NCBI RefSeq assembly: GCF_008807375.1
Contig: NZ_CP043311.1
Coordinates: 2,336,001-2,400,000, forward strand
Direction: 5' to 3'
From: Pseudomonas lalkuanensis
GTDB taxonomy: Bacteria > Pseudomonadota > Gammaproteobacteria > Pseudomonadales > Pseudomonadaceae
Length of the DNA stretch: 64,000 nt
The notes beneath the pieces were generated by a model. The model saw only the letters and a program-made list of their open reading frames with translations. It ran no database searches and was not told the DNA's origin. Positions 1 through 9,583 of this stretch are shown piece after piece. The position numbers and the translations under genes are program-made. Numbering within the stretch: position 1 is the stretch's first letter; every line of letters starts with the position of its first letter.

Positions 1-334
1 CGTAGATCACGTCGAGACGGTCGGCCTGGTCCTTGGCGATGGACTTGATGGCCGGCAGCAGGGATTTGCAGATCGGGCAGGTGGGCGAGAGGAAGAACAG
101 CAGTTGGGCTTTCTCGCCGGCGTAGCCGAAGTTCACCGGACGGCCGTTACGGTCGGCAGCGGTGACCTTCGGGGCGGGTTCGTTGACGGCTACGCCTTTG
201 TCGACCATCAGCGCGCCGGCCGGGGCCAGGCGGCCGTGGAGTACACCAATCTGACGCACCAGGCCCATGACGGCGAAGGCCAGGGCGATCAAGAGGCACC
301 AGAGCAGGACGTTGGAAACGATAAGGGCTTCCAT
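1..334 (-). CDS. mauD: Methylamine/amine dehydrogenase accessory protein MauD (3' part beyond window)
   Basis: Thioredoxin-like membrane-anchored protein needed to make the disulfide-rich small subunit of tryptophan tryptophylquinone (TTQ) amine dehydrogenases. Translating from the ATG at 334 gives an N-terminal hydrophobic anchor (residues about 5-26, MEALIVSNVLLWCLL start). A periplasmic domain follows with a CPIC redox motif near residue 86, within SPTCPICKSLLPA. The gene runs off the left edge after about 111 codons, so the C-terminus is not visible. It starts 3 bases after the mauE stop, so it is cotranscribed with mauE and the large-subunit gene. The small-subunit gene (mauA/aauA) would be expected next, outside the window. 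Confidence 0.88.
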   Translation of the reverse strand, partial: MEALIVSNVLLWCLLIALAFAVMGLVRQIGVLHGRLAPAGALMVDKGVAVNEPAPKVTAADRNGRPVNFGYAGEKAQLLFFLSPTCPICKSLLPAIKSIAKDQADRLDVIY

Positions 335-337
335 GAT

Positions 338-877
338 TCACCTTCCAATGAGTTTGAGCAGACGGGGAGCGTTGGCCATCAGGCCATCCGCAGCGGCATA
401 CAGGAGCAGGGTCGCGGCGCTGGAGGCGATCACGACGAAGATGTCGAATGCACCCAGCTCGCGGCTGTGGGGGGCGATGCTGGCGACCAGCGCCAGGCTC
501 ACCAATACGGCGTTGCGCGCCAGCAGCACCGGGCGGATCGGCTGGGCCTGTTCAGGGCCTGCGCAACCGCAGTCGATGTCGCGGCGGCCGCGCCACAGGT
601 TGATGGCGATGGCCCCGGCGTAGCCGGCCAGCAGCGCGGCGGCGGCCAGTGCTGCAGCGTGACGGCTGGCGGGCACCAGCAGGGCGAAGGCCAAGGCCAC
701 TTCGATGAAGGGCACGAGCCGCGCCACCGGGCGCACCAGGCCGCGCGGCAGCAACTGGTAATCCTCCACCTGGTTGGCGAAGCGCGCTGGCGCACGCAGC
801 TTGTGGGTCGCCGCGCTGGCCAGGATCACCGCGACCGCGAGGGCGGCGGCGATGATGAATATGGGATCAAGTTGCAT
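338..877 (-). CDS. mauE: MauE, amine dehydrogenase maturation membrane protein
   Basis: 179-residue integral membrane protein of the MauE/DoxX-like family, required with MauD for biogenesis of the TTQ-bearing small subunit, probably for disulfide formation. Four hydrophobic segments are visible (about residues 5-22, 55-75, 76-95 and 115-160). A conserved CGC motif lies in the loop at DIDCGCAGPEQ, the likely redox cysteine pair. The ATG at 877 lies 12 bases after the stop of the large-subunit gene, and mauD follows after 3 bases. The order large subunit-E-D matches the mau and aau operons. The family assignment is firm; the substrate of the parent enzyme is not decided by this protein. Confidence 0.9.
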   Translation of the reverse strand: MQLDPIFIIAAALAVAVILASAATHKLRAPARFANQVEDYQLLPRGLVRPVARLVPFIEVALAFALLVPASRHAAALAAAALLAGYAGAIAINLWRGRRDIDCGCAGPEQAQPIRPVLLARNAVLVSLALVASIAPHSRELGAFDIFVVIASSAATLLLYAAADGLMANAPRLLKLIGR

Positions 878-889
878 GGCTGCACCTCG

Positions 890-2044
890 TCAGTGGCTGA
901 GGACCTGGGTCGCGGTCTTCTGGATCCGTTCCATGGTGCCGGTGTGCTTGCCGCTCTTCAGGTCGAATACTTCCAGGCCGCCGGCGATGTTGGTGCCCAG
1001 CAGCAGGGGGTTGTCGTCGCTGGTGGCGTGCAGGCTCCAGATCGGGTTCGGCGCTTCCAGGGTGCCGATGCGCTTGTGGGTCTTGAGGTCGTAGACCCAG
1101 ACGATCGGGCTCGGGTCTTCCCATTTCATCGCCTCATGGGCGTCATGCATCAGCACGTACAGACGATTCAGCTTCGGCGCGACGGTGATCAGCTGCCAGC
1201 CGCCAGGCGCCCAGCCAGCCTTCTTCTCGGCGGCGTCGGTCACCAGTTCCCAGGCTTCGAGAACCTTCGGCTGCTTGCCGGAGAAGTCCACGCCACGCAC
1301 GGTGCCGGTGGTGGTGACGAAGTAGTAGATGTCGCCCACGGCGTAGGCGCGTTCCACCAGCTTTTCGGCGTTGGGGTCGAAGAAGGCGGTGTGGGTACGG
1401 GAGATTTCCTTGCCTTCGTCGTTCAGCGTTACCAGTTGCACGCTGCCGTCGCCGCACAGGGAGGCGAAGGAACGTTTGCCCACCGGGTAGTTCAGCACGC
1501 AACCGGGGATGGCGATTTCGCCAGCTACGGCCTTGGCCTTCACGTCGACCACGGTCACCGAGGTGGACGGGGTGAAGTTGTAGACGTAGACGAAGCGGTC
1601 ATCGGTGCTGGTGCCCAGGGCGTAGCGCTGGGTCAGGGCCTCGGCGCGCTTGGTGGGGATCAGCACTTCATAGGAGGGGGACAGGGTGCTGGTGTCCCAG
1701 GCGGTCAGCACGTCGGTGCGGGTGCCGCGGGTACCACGGGAGTAGAACAGGTCGGCGGTGAACAGCGTCTTGCCGTCGCGGCTCAGGGTAGAGGGCGCGG
1801 CGAAGCCGGTGGGCACCATGCCGAGCATTTTCTTCTTCTCGGGGTCGACCACGGTCACGCGGCCGGCGACGAAACTCTCGAACTCCACGTCGACGATGTA
1901 CGCGCGGTGCGGTTCCGGTGGGAAGGGCAAGGTGGTCTGGCCGATGCCTTGATCGGCCGGCAGCTCGGCACTGGCATTGCCGAGGCCGATGAGCGAGACG
2001 CCCAGGGCCAGCGTTGATTGGGCGAGGATCCTGGTTATTCGCAT
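890..2044 (-). CDS. Amine dehydrogenase large (alpha) subunit, probably aromatic-amine type
   Basis: Periplasmic beta-propeller large subunit of a TTQ-dependent amine dehydrogenase (amine + water to aldehyde + ammonia, with electrons passed to a blue copper protein or cytochrome). The 384-residue product starts MRITRILAQSTLALG and has a clear signal peptide ending near NASAE. This ATG (2044) has GGGAG upstream; the open frame extends further 5' without a matching leader. Family landmarks are GMVPTGF, TRGTRTDV, LCGDGS and GWAPGGWQL. From memory, GMVPT-F and the KR-x-LTQ region resemble aromatic amine dehydrogenase (AauB) at least as much as methylamine dehydrogenase (MauB), so I leave the symbol open. 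It is first in an operon with mauE and mauD. No regulator gene lies next to it. Confidence 0.85.
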   Translation of the reverse strand: MRITRILAQSTLALGVSLIGLGNASAELPADQGIGQTTLPFPPEPHRAYIVDVEFESFVAGRVTVVDPEKKKMLGMVPTGFAAPSTLSRDGKTLFTADLFYSRGTRGTRTDVLTAWDTSTLSPSYEVLIPTKRAEALTQRYALGTSTDDRFVYVYNFTPSTSVTVVDVKAKAVAGEIAIPGCVLNYPVGKRSFASLCGDGSVQLVTLNDEGKEISRTHTAFFDPNAEKLVERAYAVGDIYYFVTTTGTVRGVDFSGKQPKVLEAWELVTDAAEKKAGWAPGGWQLITVAPKLNRLYVLMHDAHEAMKWEDPSPIVWVYDLKTHKRIGTLEAPNPIWSLHATSDDNPLLLGTNIAGGLEVFDLKSGKHTGTMERIQKTATQVLSH

Positions 2045-2175
2045 AGGGGCGGCTCCCTGAATTATTGGACTTTGTTGCGGGTGCAGGGCAGAAATCTGCA
2101 GTCCTAGTCTGCCGCTGGCGGTCGGCGTGGAGCTTGCTGTCCGTGCCAACCCTTTGTGTGCCTGTGCCACTTCTT

Positions 2176-2190
2176 TTGGCAGGCTGCCAA
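2176..2190. promoter_or_regulatory. 15-base palindrome in the divergent aau/hlyD promoter region
   Basis: TTGGCAGGCTGCCAA is a perfect inverted repeat (TTGGCAG / CTGCCAA, one central base). It lies between the divergent amine dehydrogenase operon (start 2044) and the efflux operon (start about 2307). Its position suits an operator for either direction. The regulator is unknown and no experimental link is implied. Confidence 0.3.
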
Positions 2191-2306
2191 TACGTTGGAC
2201 ATTCAGCCAGAAAGCATAGCTCTGCCCTGAACTGACCTGTATCAAGGCAATTTCCTACGCAATCTCGGAACATTCTCTCGCTGCAATGGGATTCGCGGGG
2301 GTTCTG

Positions 2307-3377
2307 ATGAAACGGCCAACCGGACGAAACCTGGCGTGGGCCCTGGCCCTATTGCTGGCAGTGGGTGCAGCAGGCGCCTGGTACGGGCTGCGGCCCACGG
2401 GCCTCGGTGAAGGCTTTGCCAGCGGAAACGGCCGTATCGAAGCCACGGAGCTGGACGTGGCCACCAAGTTGGCCGGTCGAGTGGCGGAAATTGCTGTGGA
2501 CGAGGGCGATTTTGTCACCGAGGGCCAGGAGTTGGCTCGCATGGACACCCAGGTGCTGGAAGCCGAGCTGGCCCAGGCCCGTGCCGAAGTACGCCGGGCC
2601 GAGAACGGCAAGGCCACGGCGCAAGCCTTGGTGGCCCAGCGGGAAAGCGAGAAGGCCACCGCCCGCGCCGTGGTGAACCAGCGACAGGCCGAACTCACCG
2701 CTGCGCAGAAGCGCTTCGCCCGCACAAGGACCTTGGTTGCGAGCAATGCCTTGCCGCAGCAGCAACTGGATGATGACCGTGCCGTGCAGGAGAGCGCCGC
2801 GGCCGCCCTGGTTGCAGCGCGCGCCCAGGTGCTCTCGGCCCAGGCCGGGGTGGAGGCGGCGAAGTCGCAGGTGATCGAAGCCCAGTCCGCCATCGAGGCC
2901 GCCACCGCCAGCACCCTGCGCCTGGTCGCCGATATCGACGATAGCGTGCTGCGAGCGCCTCGCGCGGGCCGGGTGCAGTATCGAATCGCCCAACCCGGCG
3001 AGGTGCTGGCCCCGGGCGGCCGGGTACTGAATATGGTCGACCTGGTGGACGTGTACATGACCTTCTTCCTGCCGGCCAATCAGGCAGGCCGCGTGATAAT
3101 CGGCCAGGAAGTACGACTCGTGCTGGACGCGGCGCCCCAGTATGTGATTCCGGCCAAGGTCAGCTATGTGGCCAGCGTCGCCCAGTTCACTCCGAAAACA
3201 GTGGAAACCGCCAGCGAGCGGGAGAAGCTGGTGTTCCGCGTGAAGGCGCGCATCGACCCGGCGCTGCTGAAGAAATACGTGACTGCAGTGAAGACGGGGC
3301 TGCCCGGCATGGCCTATCTGCGGCTGGACCCGCGGGCCATTTGGCCTGAACGGCTGGCCGTGAAGGTCCCGCTATGA
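2307..3377 (+). CDS. HlyD-family membrane-fusion protein (YhiI-like)
   Basis: Periplasmic adaptor that links an inner-membrane ABC pump to an outer-membrane channel. The protein (356 residues from the ATG at 2307, MKRPTGRN) has an uncleaved N-terminal anchor, a first lipoyl half ([20 protein letters not shown]), and a long Ala/Glu/Gln-rich helical hairpin (about residues 80-200). The second lipoyl half follows ([23 protein letters not shown]), then a beta-barrel domain. An ATG at 2286 is in frame, but only the 2307 ATG has a G-rich ribosome site just upstream. Its stop overlaps the start of the next gene by 4 bases, so translation is coupled. The arrangement matches the E. coli yhiI-rbbA-yhhJ cluster. 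The substrate is unknown. Confidence 0.85.
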   Translation: MKRPTGRNLAWALALLLAVGAAGAWYGLRPTGLGEGFASGNGRIEATELDVATKLAGRVAEIAVDEGDFVTEGQELARMDTQVLEAELAQARAEVRRAENGKATAQALVAQRESEKATARAVVNQRQAELTAAQKRFARTRTLVASNALPQQQLDDDRAVQESAAAALVAARAQVLSAQAGVEAAKSQVIEAQSAIEAATASTLRLVADIDDSVLRAPRAGRVQYRIAQPGEVLAPGGRVLNMVDLVDVYMTFFLPANQAGRVIIGQEVRLVLDAAPQYVIPAKVSYVASVAQFTPKTVETASEREKLVFRVKARIDPALLKKYVTAVKTGLPGMAYLRLDPRAIWPERLAVKVPL

Positions 3378-6103
3378 ACCGGCAGGCTGAGCCGGTCGCG
3401 CGCCTGGAAGGCATGGGGCTTCGCTACCGCGGCATTCATGCTTTGGACGAGGTGAGCCTGGAGCTGCCTGCCGGGTGCATGATCGGACTGATCGGACCGG
3501 ATGGCGTCGGCAAATCCAGCCTGCTGGCACTGTTGGCCGGTGCACGCAAGGTACAGGCAGGAAGCTTGGAGGTGCTCGGTGGCGACATGCGCGAAGCCGC
3601 CCACCGCAGGGCCATCTGCCATCGCATCGCCTACGTGCCCCAGGGCCTGGGCAAGAACCTCTACCCGACGCTGACCGTTTTCGAGAATGTCGATTTCTTT
3701 GGCCGCCTGTTCGGCCACGGCCGTGGAGAACGTGAGCGGCGCATCTCTGACCTGTTGCAGAGCACGGGCCTGGCTCTCTTCAGCGAGTGGCCGGCGGGCA
3801 AACTGTCTGGCGGCATGAAGCAGAAGCTGGGCCTCTGCTGCGCGCTGATTCACGACCCGGACCTGTTGATCCTCGACGAACCCACCACCGGCGTTGATCC
3901 GCTCTCGCGCAACCAGTTCTGGCAACTGATCCAGCGCATCCGTGCCGGTCGTCCCGGCATGAGCGTGGTGGTGGCCACCGCTTATATGGAGGAAGCCGAG
4001 CGCTTCGACTGGCTGGTGGCGATGGACGAGGGCAGGGTGCTGGCGACCGGTACGCCTGCGGAGGTTCGCCAGCACACCTGCACCGATGGTCTGGAGGCGG
4101 CTTTCGTTGCACTGCTGCCGGAAGCGAAGCGTCGTGGCTACAAGCAATTGGTGATTCCGCCGCGCCAGGACGGTAAGGGCGAGGTTGCTATCGAGGCTGA
4201 GGGGCTGACCTGCCGCTTCGGCGATTTCGTGGCGGTGGACCAGGTGAGCTTCCGTATCGAGCGCGGGGAAATCTTCGGCTTCCTCGGTTCCAACGGCTGT
4301 GGCAAGTCCACCACCATGAAGATGCTCACTGGCCTGCTGCCGGCCACAGAGGGGCGTTGCGCGCTGTTTGGCCAAACGGTGGATGCCAACGACATGGCTA
4401 CCCGCCGCCGGGTGGGCTACATGTCTCAGGCCTTTTCGCTGTATTCCGAGCTGACTGTACTGCAGAACCTCGAACTGCACGCCCGGCTGTTCCATCTGCC
4501 CGATGCAGAGGTCGGTCCTCGGGTGATGGAGATGCTCCAGCGTTTCCACTTGGACAAGGTGAAGCACGAGCTGCCGGGCGGCTTGCCGCTGGGTATCCGC
4601 CAGCGCCTGTCCCTGGCTGTGGCGGTGATCCACCGGCCGGAAATCCTCATTCTCGACGAGCCCACTTCCGGGGTGGACCCGGTGGCCCGCGATGTTTTCT
4701 GGGAACTGATGGTGGAACTGTCGCGCCGCGACGGCGTGACCATCTTCATCTCCACTCACTTCATGAACGAGGCCGAACGCTGCGACCGCATCTCTCTGAT
4801 GCACGCTGGCAAGTTGTTGGAAAGCGATACCCCACAGCGATTGATGGAGAAGCGTGGCCAGGACAGCCTTGAAGACGCCTTCATCCTCTACCTGGAAGCG
4901 GCGGCCGGGCAGGCTGCCCAGCCCCCCGCCGAGGCGCTGCTACTGGTCGAGTCGACCGACCACGAACCGCCCAGCCCCGGCTTCAGCCCGCAACGGCTGT
5001 TCAGCTATGCGCGGCGCGAGGCCATGGAGTTGCGTCGTGACTCGATCCGCCTGACGCTGGCCCTGCTCGGGACGGCTCTATTGATGTTCATCATCGGCTA
5101 CGGCATCAGTCTGGATGTGGAAGACCTGCCCTATGCGGTGCTCGATCGCGACCAGACCACCACCAGCCAGGCCTACGCGCTGAACATCTCAGGCTCGCGC
5201 TACTTCGTCGAACAGGCACCGATTAGTGGCTACACCGAGCTGGACCGGCGCATGCGCAGTGGTGAGCTGAGCCTGGCCATCGAGATTCCGCCGGGTTTCG
5301 GCCGGGATCTCAAGCGCGGCGCTAGCCCGCAGATCGGTGTCTGGATCGATGGCGCCATGCCTATTCGCGCCAATACCGTGCACGGCTACGTGCAGGGCCT
5401 GCACGGCGACTACCTGCGGGAGCTGGCGCGCACCTCCAGCCAAGTGGCTTCGCCGGCAGCGACCAGAATCGAGCTGCGCTACCGCTACAACCCGGACGTA
5501 GAGAGCATCCAGGCGATGGTGCCGGCGGTAATTCCTCTATTGCTGATCATGATCCCGGCCATGCTCACCGCTCTGGGCGTAGTACGCGAGAAGGAACTGG
5601 GCTCCATCACCAACTTCTATGTCACCCCGGTGACGCGCCTGGAGTTCCTGCTGGGCAAGCAGCTGCCTTATGTGGTCCTGGGCATGTTCAACTTTCTGCT
5701 GATGGCGGTGCTGGCGGTTCTGGTGTTCGGTGTGCCGCTGAAGGGGAGCCTCACGGCGCTGACGCTGGGGGCCTTGCTTTACGTGGGCGTAGCGACCGGT
5801 ATCGGGTTGCTGATGTCCACGTTCATGCGCAGCCAGATCGCCGCCGTGTTCGGCGTGGCCATCGCCACCATGGTCCCGGCCATCCAGTTCTCCGGGTTTG
5901 TGTACCCCGTGTCGTCCCTGGAGGGTGGCGCGGCCTTGATGGGCAAGCTCTATCCCACCTCGTATTTCCTGATCATCTGCCGCGGCGTCTTTTCCAAGGC
6001 GCTTGGCTTTGCCGACCTGGCGCCGTACTTCCTCGCGCTGCTCGTGGCAATTCCGCTGCTCACCCTGCTCAGCGTACTGGCGCTGAAGAAGCAGGAGGAT
6101 TGA
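3374..6103 (+). CDS. rbbA: RbbA-like fusion: two ABC ATPase domains plus ABC-2 permease
   Basis: 909-residue fusion with the same architecture and size as E. coli RbbA (ribosome-associated ATPase / exporter fusion). ATPase 1 has Walker [10 protein letters not shown] (residues 41-49), signature LSGGMKQ and Walker [14 protein letters not shown]. ATPase 2 has Walker [11 protein letters not shown] and Walker [14 protein letters not shown], but its signature reads LPLGIRQ instead of LSGG-Q. From about residue 555 it is an ABC-2 permease: one N-terminal membrane helix, a periplasmic domain, then five or six C-terminal helices with VREKELGSI. It sits between the HlyD gene (4-base overlap) and the second permease gene (3-base gap). 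Whether it acts as an exporter, on ribosomes, or both cannot be read from sequence. Confidence 0.88.
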   Translation: MNRQAEPVARLEGMGLRYRGIHALDEVSLELPAGCMIGLIGPDGVGKSSLLALLAGARKVQAGSLEVLGGDMREAAHRRAICHRIAYVPQGLGKNLYPTLTVFENVDFFGRLFGHGRGERERRISDLLQSTGLALFSEWPAGKLSGGMKQKLGLCCALIHDPDLLILDEPTTGVDPLSRNQFWQLIQRIRAGRPGMSVVVATAYMEEAERFDWLVAMDEGRVLATGTPAEVRQHTCTDGLEAAFVALLPEAKRRGYKQLVIPPRQDGKGEVAIEAEGLTCRFGDFVAVDQVSFRIERGEIFGFLGSNGCGKSTTMKMLTGLLPATEGRCALFGQTVDANDMATRRRVGYMSQAFSLYSELTVLQNLELHARLFHLPDAEVGPRVMEMLQRFHLDKVKHELPGGLPLGIRQRLSLAVAVIHRPEILILDEPTSGVDPVARDVFWELMVELSRRDGVTIFISTHFMNEAERCDRISLMHAGKLLESDTPQRLMEKRGQDSLEDAFILYLEAAAGQAAQPPAEALLLVESTDHEPPSPGFSPQRLFSYARREAMELRRDSIRLTLALLGTALLMFIIGYGISLDVEDLPYAVLDRDQTTTSQAYALNISGSRYFVEQAPISGYTELDRRMRSGELSLAIEIPPGFGRDLKRGASPQIGVWIDGAMPIRANTVHGYVQGLHGDYLRELARTSSQVASPAATRIELRYRYNPDVESIQAMVPAVIPLLLIMIPAMLTALGVVREKELGSITNFYVTPVTRLEFLLGKQLPYVVLGMFNFLLMAVLAVLVFGVPLKGSLTALTLGALLYVGVATGIGLLMSTFMRSQIAAVFGVAIATMVPAIQFSGFVYPVSSLEGGAALMGKLYPTSYFLIICRGVFSKALGFADLAPYFLALLVAIPLLTLLSVLALKKQED

Positions 6104-6106
6104 GCC

Positions 6107-7231
6107 ATGCGGGAACTGGCCAATATCTTCTATCTGGGGATCAAGGAATTTCGTAGCCTGCAGCGTGACTACGCCATGTTGCTGCTGATCGCCTGGTCTT
6201 TCAGCCTGGGCATCTACAGTTCCGCCACCGGTCTGCCGGAAACGCTCCACAATGCGCCCATCGCTGTGGTCGATGAAGACCGCTCGCAGCTTTCCAGTCA
6301 ATTGATCGATGCATTCCAGCCGCCGTACTTTCGCGCTCCGGCGATTATCGACCAGGCCACCATGGACCATGGCATGGACACGGGCCTGTACACCTTCACC
6401 CTGGATATCCCGCCAGACTTCCAGCGCGACCTGCTGGCCGGCCGCAGCCCGGCGCTGCAATTGAATGTGGATGCCACTCAGGTGGGGCAGGCCTTCAATG
6501 GTGCGGGGTACATCCAGAACATCGTTGCCGAGGAAGTGCAGCAGTTCGTCCAGCATTACCGGGGCTCCAGTCCGTTGGCTGTGGAGCTGGCGCCGCGCAT
6601 CCTGTTCAATCCCAATCTGACTCAAGCCTGGTTCGGTGGGGTGATGGAGGTGATCAACCAGATCACCATGCTGTCGATCATCCTCACCGGCGCCGCGCTG
6701 ATCCGCGAACGCGAACACGGCACGGTGGAGCACCTGCTGGTGATGCCGTTGTCAGCCTTCGAGATCATGCTGGCCAAGGTTTGGTCAATGGGGCTCGTAG
6801 TGCTGGTCGCGACGGTGCTGTCGCTGAAACTCGTGGTGCAGGTATGGTTGGCAGTTCCAATTGGCGGCTCGATCGGGTTGTTTCTGCTGGCGGCCGCATT
6901 GCAGCTGTTCGCTACCACCTCCATGGGTATCTTTCTCGGCACCGTGGCGCGCTCGATGCCACAGCTCGGGCTGCTGACCATCCTGGTGCTGATCCCGCTG
7001 GAGATTCTCTCCGGCGGCACCACGCCACGGGAGAGCATGCCGGAGCTGGTGCAATACATCATGCTGGCAGCGCCTACCACGCACTTCGTGGCCCTGGCCC
7101 AGGCCATCCTTTATCGCGGGGCGGGGCTGGATACCGTCTGGCCGCAGCTGCTGGCTATCATCGGGATCGGTGGAGCGTTCTTCACAGCCGCACTGACGCG
7201 GTTCCGCAGGACGATTGGGCAGATGGCGTGA
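6107..7231 (+). CDS. yhhJ: ABC-2 type permease (YhhJ-like)
   Basis: 374-residue inner-membrane permease of the ABC-2 family. It has one N-terminal helix (about residues 22-42), a periplasmic domain starting TLHNAPIAVVDEDRSQLSSQ, and five or six C-terminal helices. The family's cytoplasmic motif appears as LIREREHGTVEHLLVMPLS, and LSGGTTPRESMP precedes the last helices. It starts 3 bases after the rbbA stop and closes the three-gene efflux operon, probably pairing with the permease half of RbbA. The family is clear; the cargo is unknown. Confidence 0.88.
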   Translation: MRELANIFYLGIKEFRSLQRDYAMLLLIAWSFSLGIYSSATGLPETLHNAPIAVVDEDRSQLSSQLIDAFQPPYFRAPAIIDQATMDHGMDTGLYTFTLDIPPDFQRDLLAGRSPALQLNVDATQVGQAFNGAGYIQNIVAEEVQQFVQHYRGSSPLAVELAPRILFNPNLTQAWFGGVMEVINQITMLSIILTGAALIREREHGTVEHLLVMPLSAFEIMLAKVWSMGLVVLVATVLSLKLVVQVWLAVPIGGSIGLFLLAAALQLFATTSMGIFLGTVARSMPQLGLLTILVLIPLEILSGGTTPRESMPELVQYIMLAAPTTHFVALAQAILYRGAGLDTVWPQLLAIIGIGGAFFTAALTRFRRTIGQMA

Positions 7232-7335
7232 CGTGGTTGATCGCAGTCCGATTCCCTTTGCTTCAGCAGGCAGCTGTGCCGCCCTTGGCGAATGAATCCG
7301 CTTCCACAGGGGATGTGGCCAGGGGGCCCTTTCCC

Positions 7336-7373
7336 GTGGGAGCGAATTCATTCGCGATTGAAATCGCTCCCAC
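7336..7373 (+). repeat. 38-base intergenic hairpin element, copy 1
   Basis: Runs GTGGGAGCGA...TCGCTCCCAC with an internal ATTCATTCGCGATTGAAA core. The ends pair over GTGGGAGCGA / TCGCTCCCAC. Identical copies lie at 10052, 53917 and 62930. This one sits between the convergent ends of the yhhJ-like permease and the polyamine-binding-protein genes. It is REP-like in size and placement. Confidence 0.85.
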
Positions 7374-7408
7374 AGGTTTCGGTATTGCAGGCCGACCCTG
7401 CGAGGTCG

Positions 7409-8509
7409 TCAGGTCCCCGACTTCAGCTTCGTCCAGGCACGGGTGCGGGCGCGTTCGGCATTGCGCTCCAGCGGCAGCAGGGTGAAGAGGGTGGCCTGGG
7501 CTTCGGCGGTGGGATAGAGGTTGGGGTTGTTGCGGATTTCCGGGTTGACCAGGGCGGTGGCGTCCTTGTTCGGGTTCGGGTAGCCGACGAAGTCACTGAC
7601 CGGGGCGATCACCTGGGGCTGCAGCAGGTAGTTGATGAAGGCATGGGCGTCCTCGGGGTTCTTCGCGCCCTTGGGGATGGCCAGCATGTCGAACCACACC
7701 GGTGCACCTTCCTTGGGCAGGCGCATGTCCACCACCACGCCGTTGCCCGCTTCCTTGGCACGGTTGGCCGCCTGGGAGAAGCTGCCCGAGTAGCCGACTG
7801 CCACGCAGATGTCCCCGTTTGCGATGTCGGCCATGTACTTCGATGAATGGAAGTAGGCGACGTTGGGGCGGATCTTCTGCAGCAACTCTGCGGCCTTGTC
7901 GTAGTCCTTGGGCTGGTTGCTGTTGGGCGGCAGACCCAGGTAATGCAGGGCAATGGGCAGGATTTCCGAGGGCGAATCCAGCAGGGCTACACCGCACTGC
8001 TTGAGCTTGGCGATGTTCTCTTCCTTGAAGATCAGGTCCCAGCTGTCCACCGGGGCGTTCTCGCCCAGGGCTGCCTTGACCTTGGCCGGGTTGAAGCCGA
8101 TCAGCACCGTGCCGTACATGTAGGGCACGGCGAAGCGGTTGCCCGGATCGTTGGCCTCGATCAGCTTCATCAGCTGCGGATCCAGGTGATTCCAGTTGGG
8201 CAGCTTGCTGCGGTCGAGCGGCTGGAAAACGTCGGCCTGGATCTGCTTGGCGAGGAAGACGTTGGACGGTACCACCACGTCATAGCCGGAGTTGCCGGTA
8301 AGCAGCTTGGCCTCCAGCGCTTCGTTGGTGTCGAAGATGTCGTAGATCAGCTTGGCGCCGTTCTCCTTCTTGAAGTTGTCCAGCGTCTGCGGGGTGATGT
8401 AGTCGAACCAGTTGTAGACGCGCAGGGTGCGTTCTTCGGCCAGGGCCTGGGTGGCGAGCAGGCCGCACAAGGCGGCGCCCAGTAGGCGGGGGAGTCTGTG
8501 CTTGATCAA
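7409..8509 (-). CDS. Polyamine ABC transporter periplasmic binding protein (PotF/SpuD-like)
   Basis: Extracytoplasmic solute-binding protein of the spermidine/putrescine family. It has a signal peptide (LLGAALCGLLATQALA) followed by the family opening LRVYNWFDYITP, then YDVVVPSN, VPYMYGTVLIGFNP, VAVGYSGS and WFDMLAIPKGA. The start is uncertain: TTG at 8518 abuts AAAGG, while the in-frame TTG at 8509 sits 9 bases after it and is preferred, giving about 366 residues. No ATPase or permease genes are adjacent, so it is an orphan that may serve a transporter elsewhere or act as a sensor partner. Putrescine or another polyamine is the likely ligand from family membership only. Confidence 0.87.
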   Translation of the reverse strand: MIKHRLPRLLGAALCGLLATQALAEERTLRVYNWFDYITPQTLDNFKKENGAKLIYDIFDTNEALEAKLLTGNSGYDVVVPSNVFLAKQIQADVFQPLDRSKLPNWNHLDPQLMKLIEANDPGNRFAVPYMYGTVLIGFNPAKVKAALGENAPVDSWDLIFKEENIAKLKQCGVALLDSPSEILPIALHYLGLPPNSNQPKDYDKAAELLQKIRPNVAYFHSSKYMADIANGDICVAVGYSGSFSQAANRAKEAGNGVVVDMRLPKEGAPVWFDMLAIPKGAKNPEDAHAFINYLLQPQVIAPVSDFVGYPNPNKDATALVNPEIRNNPNLYPTAEAQATLFTLLPLERNAERARTRAWTKLKSGT

Positions 8510-8736
8510 TTGCGGCAACCTTTGGGTGGGCTTGAGTTGGGCCTAAATCGATATCTATCTGTTTAGGTCGCAAATCTGAAAGCAAATGCCGCGCCACATA
8601 AAGGGAAATGCCGATATAGATCGGTTAACTGCCCAGGGGACCGAGCATTGGCGAGCGTGGGGATTACCGGGCGTAACGGCCAGTGGCACCGGGCTACCCA
8701 GTTGATTGCATGGGGCGTGGGGCGACTTCATTACCC

Positions 8737-8819
8737 GCAGGGTGGTTCACGCTTCATCGATCCACCATCGGTGCCAGGCACGGACTCGCTGGCGGATGTG
8801 AAAAGCGACATCCACCCTT
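8737..8819 (+). repeat. Second intergenic repeat family (CGATCCACCATCGG type), copy A
   Basis: This stretch contains CGCTTCATCGATCCACCATC and ends in GGATGTGAAAAGCGACATCC-ACCC, with inverted GGATGT/ACATCC arms. A related copy lies at 62851-62923 and a partial one at 29986-30021. It fills most of the 323-base gap between the TTG start of the binding-protein gene (8509) and the LysE gene end (8833). Nothing else is seen in that gap. Confidence 0.6.
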
Positions 8820-8832
8820 GTGTGCGCCGCCC

Positions 8833-9450
8833 CTACACGATTACCCGCACCAGCTGCCAGGCAGCGAAGCCCAGCAGGAAGACGCCCGCAGTGCGGTCGA
8901 TCCATTGCATCGCCCAAACGCCCAGTCGATGGCGAATGGTGGACACGCCCAGGCTCAGGGCCAGCCACCAGAGAGCCGAGCCGCAGAACACGCCCAGTAC
9001 CATCACCAGGCCGTCCACTCCGGCCAGGGCCTCGCCGCCGGACAGGGTGGCGAAGATGGCGACGAAGGACAGGATGGTCAGCGGGTTGCTCAGGGTCAGC
9101 AGGAACACCGAGACGAACGCCGGCAGCGCATGCACCGGGTCGCTGGCACGGGCCGCGCGCTCGGGCGGGGTGGCGCGCAGCATCTTCAGGCCCATCCAGG
9201 CCAGGAACAGGGCGCCGACGATGGCGAGCGGGGTGGCCAGCGCCACGAAGGCGCGGGTGATGGCTCCGATTCCAAAGGCGCCCAGCGCCCCGTAGCAGGC
9301 ATCCGCCGCTGCGGCGCCCAGGCCGCTGATGAAACCGATGCGCGCGCCATGGCCCAGGGTTCGCTGGATGCACAGCAGGCCGATGGGGCCGACCGGCGCG
9401 GCGATGGACAGGCCGATCAGGACCGATTTGAGAAACAGCAGGGCCGCCAT
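8833..9450 (-). CDS. LysE/RhtB family amino-acid exporter
   Basis: 205-residue inner-membrane exporter with six predicted helices and the LysE-family N-terminal signature SIAAPVGPIGLLCIQRTL followed by G-x-ISGLGAAAADACYG. The ATG at 9450 has GGAG seven bases upstream. An Lrp-type regulator gene is transcribed divergently 133 bases away, the usual arrangement for lysE-type exporters induced by their amino-acid substrate. The exact substrate (basic, branched or other amino acid) cannot be told from the sequence. Confidence 0.9.
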   Translation of the reverse strand: MAALLFLKSVLIGLSIAAPVGPIGLLCIQRTLGHGARIGFISGLGAAAADACYGALGAFGIGAITRAFVALATPLAIVGALFLAWMGLKMLRATPPERAARASDPVHALPAFVSVFLLTLSNPLTILSFVAIFATLSGGEALAGVDGLVMVLGVFCGSALWWLALSLGVSTIRHRLGVWAMQWIDRTAGVFLLGFAAWQLVRVIV

Positions 9451-9583
9451 GAACAGGCTCCGGAGGCAGTGGACGTGGGGAATATTTTGCGTTGCACTGC
9501 ATCGATGCTGAATGCAGGGATTACGGAAGTATTGGGGGATCGCCTGAAAAATTCACGAATCTGGCCCAGGAGGCCTGAGAAAT

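Noticed and set aside
2120..2170. Possible sigma-54 promoter (TGGCACG near 2140 on the minus strand) for the amine dehydrogenase operon
   Set aside because: The GG to GC spacing is 8 bases rather than 10, and the -12 element TTGC is missing.
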